From: Filobacillus milosensis
GTDB lineage: Bacteria; Bacillota; Bacilli; Bacillales; Alkalibacillaceae
Length of the DNA: 64,000 bases
Assembly (NCBI RefSeq): GCF_004402015.1
Contig: NZ_SOPW01000007.1
Coordinates: forward strand, 1-64,000
Direction of reading: 5' to 3'
In this document: positions 61,329-64,000 of the stretch, one piece after another
How positions within the stretch are numbered: position 1 is the first letter of the stretch
Layout: each line of letters opens with the position of its first letter
Made by a program: the position numbers and the translations under genes
The notes under the pieces: generated by a model
What the model was told of the DNA's origin: nothing
The model's input: only the letters and a program-made list of their open reading frames with translations
Database searches by the model: none

Positions 61329-63156
61329 AAACTTTCTTAAAGAACCTTTTATGTATGACAAAATAGATTTAAGTGAAGCTGATCGGGTCGATGATCCTAG
61401 AGCCAAGCCTAAAGTTCGTGATTGGAAAGGGACGTTAAAACGAATTTGGGGCATGTTGATGAATGAGAGTTTGCGCCTTCTATTTGTATTTGTGATGGTG
61501 ATTATTAGTTCGGCTTTAGCTATTTTAGGCCCTCTAATGATCGGAAGAGCCGTCGATGATTTTATTGTGAAACGTCAGGTGAGTGGACTGGATGAAGTCA
61601 TGCTCGGCCTTTTCTTCATTTACGTTTTCTATTCATTATCAATGTTTTTACAACAATTTATTATGATTGGAATCGCGCAGAATACGGTGTATGATTTACG
61701 CTCACAATTATTTAATCAACTTCATTTACTTCCTATCGCCTTCTTTGATAAAAGGCAGTTCGGTGAAATTATGAGCCGTGTGACGAATGATGTTGATAAT
61801 GTCAGTAACACCCTGAACTCATCAGTCATACAAATCTTTTCAAGTGTTTTAACTCTTGTTGGGGTTATCGGAGTATTGTTTTACCTAAGCCCGATATTGG
61901 CCGTGGTCACATTATCGATTATTCCTATCATGGTGTTTGGGATGAAATGGATAACGAAACGAACAGGTCCACTATTTAAAATCCAGCAAAAACGTCTGGG
62001 TGATATGAACGGATATATTGAAGAGACCATTTCTGGACAGAAGATAGTTAAGACTTTCTCACAAGAAGATCGGGTTACTCAAACGTTTGAAGAGAAAAAT
62101 GACAGTGTCATGCGTTCGAGTTTTTGGGCTGCTGCGATATCAGGTTTTATTCCAAAGCTCATGAACATGTTAAACTCCTTTAGCTTTGCGATTATCGCAC
62201 TTGTTGGTGGTGTACTTGTTCTTAACGAGATGGCAACAGTAGGTACAATTATCATCTTTACAGAGCTTGCGCGACAATTCACTCGACCACTAAACGAACT
62301 ATCCAACCAGTTCAACCAGTTGCTTTCTGCAGTTGCTGGTGCGGAACGTGTTTTTGACATTATCGATGAAGATAGTGAAGAGCTTGATGAAGGGGATGCC
62401 ATTGAAATCGAAGAGCCCAATGGTCATATCGAATTCCGTGATGTTAGATTTTCTTATGATGAGGATGAGGAGGTTCTTAAAGGGATTTCATTTAATGCTA
62501 AAGCCGGTGAAACAGTTGCATTCGTAGGGCATACAGGTGCAGGTAAAACAACGATTATTAATTTAATCTCTCGTTTTTACAATTATGATAGCGGACAGAT
62601 TTTGCTTGATGGAACTGAAATTAAAGACATTAAACGATCAAGTTTAAGAAAACATATGGCGTTTGTATTGCAGGATGCCTTTTTATTCGAAGGAACGATT
62701 CGTGAAAATATTCGTTACGGTCGGTTGGATGCGACTGATGATGAAATTGTTAAGGCGGCTAAAAACGCTAATGCTCACTCATTTATCATGAAGTTTTCTG
62801 AGCAATATGATACGGTGCTCGACCCAGATGGTAGCGGAATCAGTCAGGGACAAATGCAGCTAATTACCATAGCACGTGCACTATTAGCTGATCCAACAAT
62901 ATTAGTGCTAGATGAAGCGACCAGCAGTATAGATACAGTGACAGAGATCAAAATACAGGAAGCCTTGCAGAGACTGATGAAAGGCCGCACTAGCTTCGTC
63001 ATCGCGCACCGCTTAAACACAATTCAAATGGCGGATCAAATCATTATGATGGAGCACGGTCAAATTATTGAAAAAGGAACGCATCAATCATTGATTAAGC
63101 AAGGTGGACACTATGCTGATCTATATCAAAGTCAGCTAGATAATTTGGCAAAATAA
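61318..63156 (+). CDS. Heterodimeric ABC exporter, subunit with catalytic ATPase site
   Basis: This 612-residue half-transporter has an N-terminal extension, six helices and an ATPase domain with Walker A GHTGAGKTT (Lys410), catalytic Glu533 in LDEATSS and H-loop His564 in IAHRL. The signature motif is altered to ISQGQ (508-512). Combined with the partner's intact LSGGQ, one consensus and one degenerate ATP site are formed. The ATG at 61318 follows AGGAGG and overlaps the upstream stop. Confidence 0.93.
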   Translation: MSSKNFLKEPFMYDKIDLSEADRVDDPRAKPKVRDWKGTLKRIWGMLMNESLRLLFVFVMVIISSALAILGPLMIGRAVDDFIVKRQVSGLDEVMLGLFFIYVFYSLSMFLQQFIMIGIAQNTVYDLRSQLFNQLHLLPIAFFDKRQFGEIMSRVTNDVDNVSNTLNSSVIQIFSSVLTLVGVIGVLFYLSPILAVVTLSIIPIMVFGMKWITKRTGPLFKIQQKRLGDMNGYIEETISGQKIVKTFSQEDRVTQTFEEKNDSVMRSSFWAAAISGFIPKLMNMLNSFSFAIIALVGGVLVLNEMATVGTIIIFTELARQFTRPLNELSNQFNQLLSAVAGAERVFDIIDEDSEELDEGDAIEIEEPNGHIEFRDVRFSYDEDEEVLKGISFNAKAGETVAFVGHTGAGKTTIINLISRFYNYDSGQILLDGTEIKDIKRSSLRKHMAFVLQDAFLFEGTIRENIRYGRLDATDDEIVKAAKNANAHSFIMKFSEQYDTVLDPDGSGISQGQMQLITIARALLADPTILVLDEATSSIDTVTEIKIQEALQRLMKGRTSFVIAHRLNTIQMADQIIMMEHGQIIEKGTHQSLIKQGGHYADLYQSQLDNLAK

Positions 63157-63160
63157 CTAA

Positions 63161-63272
63161 TTCCCCATAAAAATGAGAATTTCCCCATATATTTTTAAAA
63201 TTCCCCATAAAACAAATTTTTTCCCCATAAAACTTAAAAAGTCCCCATATATTAAAAAATTTCCCCATAAAA
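63161..63272 (+). repeat. 20-bp-phased intergenic array, core TTCCCCATA
   Basis: TTCCCCATA (once GTCCCCATA) starts at 63161, 63181, 63201, 63221, 63241 and 63261, every step exactly 20 bp. Sequence between cores is A/T-rich and variable. It begins four bases after the ABC gene and ends in the terminator of the converging gene. The 20-bp step breaks any reading frame, so the regularity is at the DNA or RNA level. Confidence 0.96.
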
Positions 63273-63300
63273 AAGTGGCGAGACCAAAACCTCGCCACTT
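63268..63300 (-). terminator. Terminator of the DUF3298 gene
   Basis: A perfect 10-bp stem AAGTGGCGAG/CTCGCCACTT (63273-63282 with 63291-63300) is followed by TTTTTTAT on the minus strand. Confidence 0.9.
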
Positions 63301-63303
63301 CCC

Positions 63304-64000
63304 TTATTTCAATCGCTTCTTCCACTCATCTTTAAACAATGCTTTAATCTCGTCATCCATTGGAATGTTAACTTCAGGCATGCCAGCTGCACCTGGAGTT
63401 ATTTCATATTTATCAAAAATAAAGCTTAAATTTCCATCTCTTATAAACATGTTTCCAAACAGATAATTTTGGTTGTTAACCCATTCTTCTAACTCGTCTT
63501 CAAATACACCTAATTCAGGTTGAGCTAAAAGCGCTTCCTGAACCTTTGGCATGATGACTTTACGAGCTTCCTTAATGTTTTTAAATAGATCTGCTTGTCT
63601 TATGATATGGTTCGACTCAAGATCAACCATCCAAACATGGCTAATTTGATTCACATTAGCTCCACCTGTGTAAAACTCTTCTTTAAAAACTAACGAATAT
63701 AACTGTTCGCCACTGGGGTAAATATCAAGGGAGACATATAAGCTTCCCGGACGTTCCTTACTGACATTATTACGAATATCAGATAAGAACTGCTTCTGAG
63801 TCCGCTGCATATAACCTTTAAAGAAATTGTTTAATCCACCTGATTCGAAAACCGGTAGCTCAAATTTGATTGTATAGAGCTCCTCTTTTTGATTCAAAGT
63901 TAATAATCGTATGCCCTCAAATTCTGTATCAACAATATCAAAATCATTCTCTTTGTCCACGTAAATTTCTTCTGCATTTGAAAAGACGCTTGAAAAAACA
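63304..64000 (-). CDS. DUF3298 (RsiV/PdaC-like) protein, 5' part outside the window
   Basis: The C-terminal ~230 residues of an open frame run off the right edge. Just before VDKENDFDIVD the frame reads VFSSVFSNAEEIYV, which looks like the end of a signal peptide, so little of the gene is missing. ISHVWMVDLESNHIIRQADLF and the DUF3298-type beta strands (GNLSFIFDKYEITPGAAG) are recognisable. Relatives include the RsiV anti-sigma and PdaC deacetylase lead domains that bind lysozyme or peptidoglycan. Function here is unknown. Confidence 0.78.
   Translation of the reverse strand, partial: VFSSVFSNAEEIYVDKENDFDIVDTEFEGIRLLTLNQKEELYTIKFELPVFESGGLNNFFKGYMQRTQKQFLSDIRNNVSKERPGSLYVSLDIYPSGEQLYSLVFKEEFYTGGANVNQISHVWMVDLESNHIIRQADLFKNIKEARKVIMPKVQEALLAQPELGVFEDELEEWVNNQNYLFGNMFIRDGNLSFIFDKYEITPGAAGMPEVNIPMDDEIKALFKDEWKKRLK

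Noticed and set aside
63161-63272. CRISPR array
   Set aside because: Repeat cores of 9 nt with ~11-nt gaps are far too short and no cas genes are near; the same holds for the other phased arrays.

Overview
The window is a chromosomal segment of a low-GC, Gram-positive, Bacillaceae-type bacterium, most like the halotolerant Halobacillus/Virgibacillus/Piscibacillus group. The evidence is the strong AGGAGG ribosome sites, frequent TTG/GTG starts, a B. subtilis-like hisZGDBHAFI order, BdbC, CshA, YpcP-like and DUF368 proteins, ECF sigma/anti-sigma pairs and a GC-rich intergenic repeat that I associate with this family. No rRNA or tRNA gene and no CRISPR array was seen.

Layout. 1-4.1 kb: the start of an IS1182-type transposase, a diacylglycerol-kinase-family lipid kinase, a decayed flavin monooxygenase, a GlsB-like stress protein behind a sigma-B-like promoter, a luciferase-like monooxygenase and a glyoxalase-fold protein. 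4.4-9.8 kb: oligoendopeptidase F, an ATP-grasp ligase, a D,D-carboxypeptidase and a GNAT acetyltransferase. 9.9-12.4 kb: cadC-cadA with two operators around its promoter. 13.9-22.6 kb: the histidine operon hisZGDBHAF-hisIE-hisC on the minus strand and the divergent phosphatase gene hisJ; together they cover the pathway from PRPP/ATP to histidinol and the final oxidation. 22.9-27.2 kb: a DUF368 protein and btuFCD behind a cobalamin riboswitch. 27.3-36.6 kb: regulators, enoyl-CoA hydratase, Ohr, cold shock protein, a SurA-like lipoprotein and assorted hydrolases. 36.9-40.3 kb: arsR-arsB-arsC and bdbC with a thioredoxin-like partner. 40.3-48.1 kb: an SDR/QueA-like/VOC operon, the DEAD-box helicase cshA with a small membrane protein, an acyl-CoA dehydrogenase, an SDR and a ring-cleaving dioxygenase. 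48.3-64 kb: an HTH protein fused to a degenerate F1-ATPase beta domain, GNATs, two ECF sigma/anti-sigma operons, DNA-repair genes, an M20 peptidase, an HD hydrolase, a heterodimeric ABC exporter and a partial DUF3298 protein.

Three observations stand out. First, the gene at 49282-50331 (minus strand) encodes an N-terminal helix-turn-helix joined to a shortened F1-ATPase beta-like domain. That domain keeps the adenine-pocket aromatics and a DELSEED-like loop but has lost the P-loop lysine. The gene is preceded by three 16-bp near-palindromes spaced 21-22 bp apart, which looks like a nucleotide-sensing repressor with its own operator array. Second, eight intergenic tracts carry a short core (6-11 nt) repeated every 21 bp (20 bp in one tract), with a different core in different tracts and variable sequence between; they sit next to gene 3' ends. 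Third, a GC-rich repeat family (110-230 bp) occurs four times, and three copies lie inside the his, btu and ars operons.
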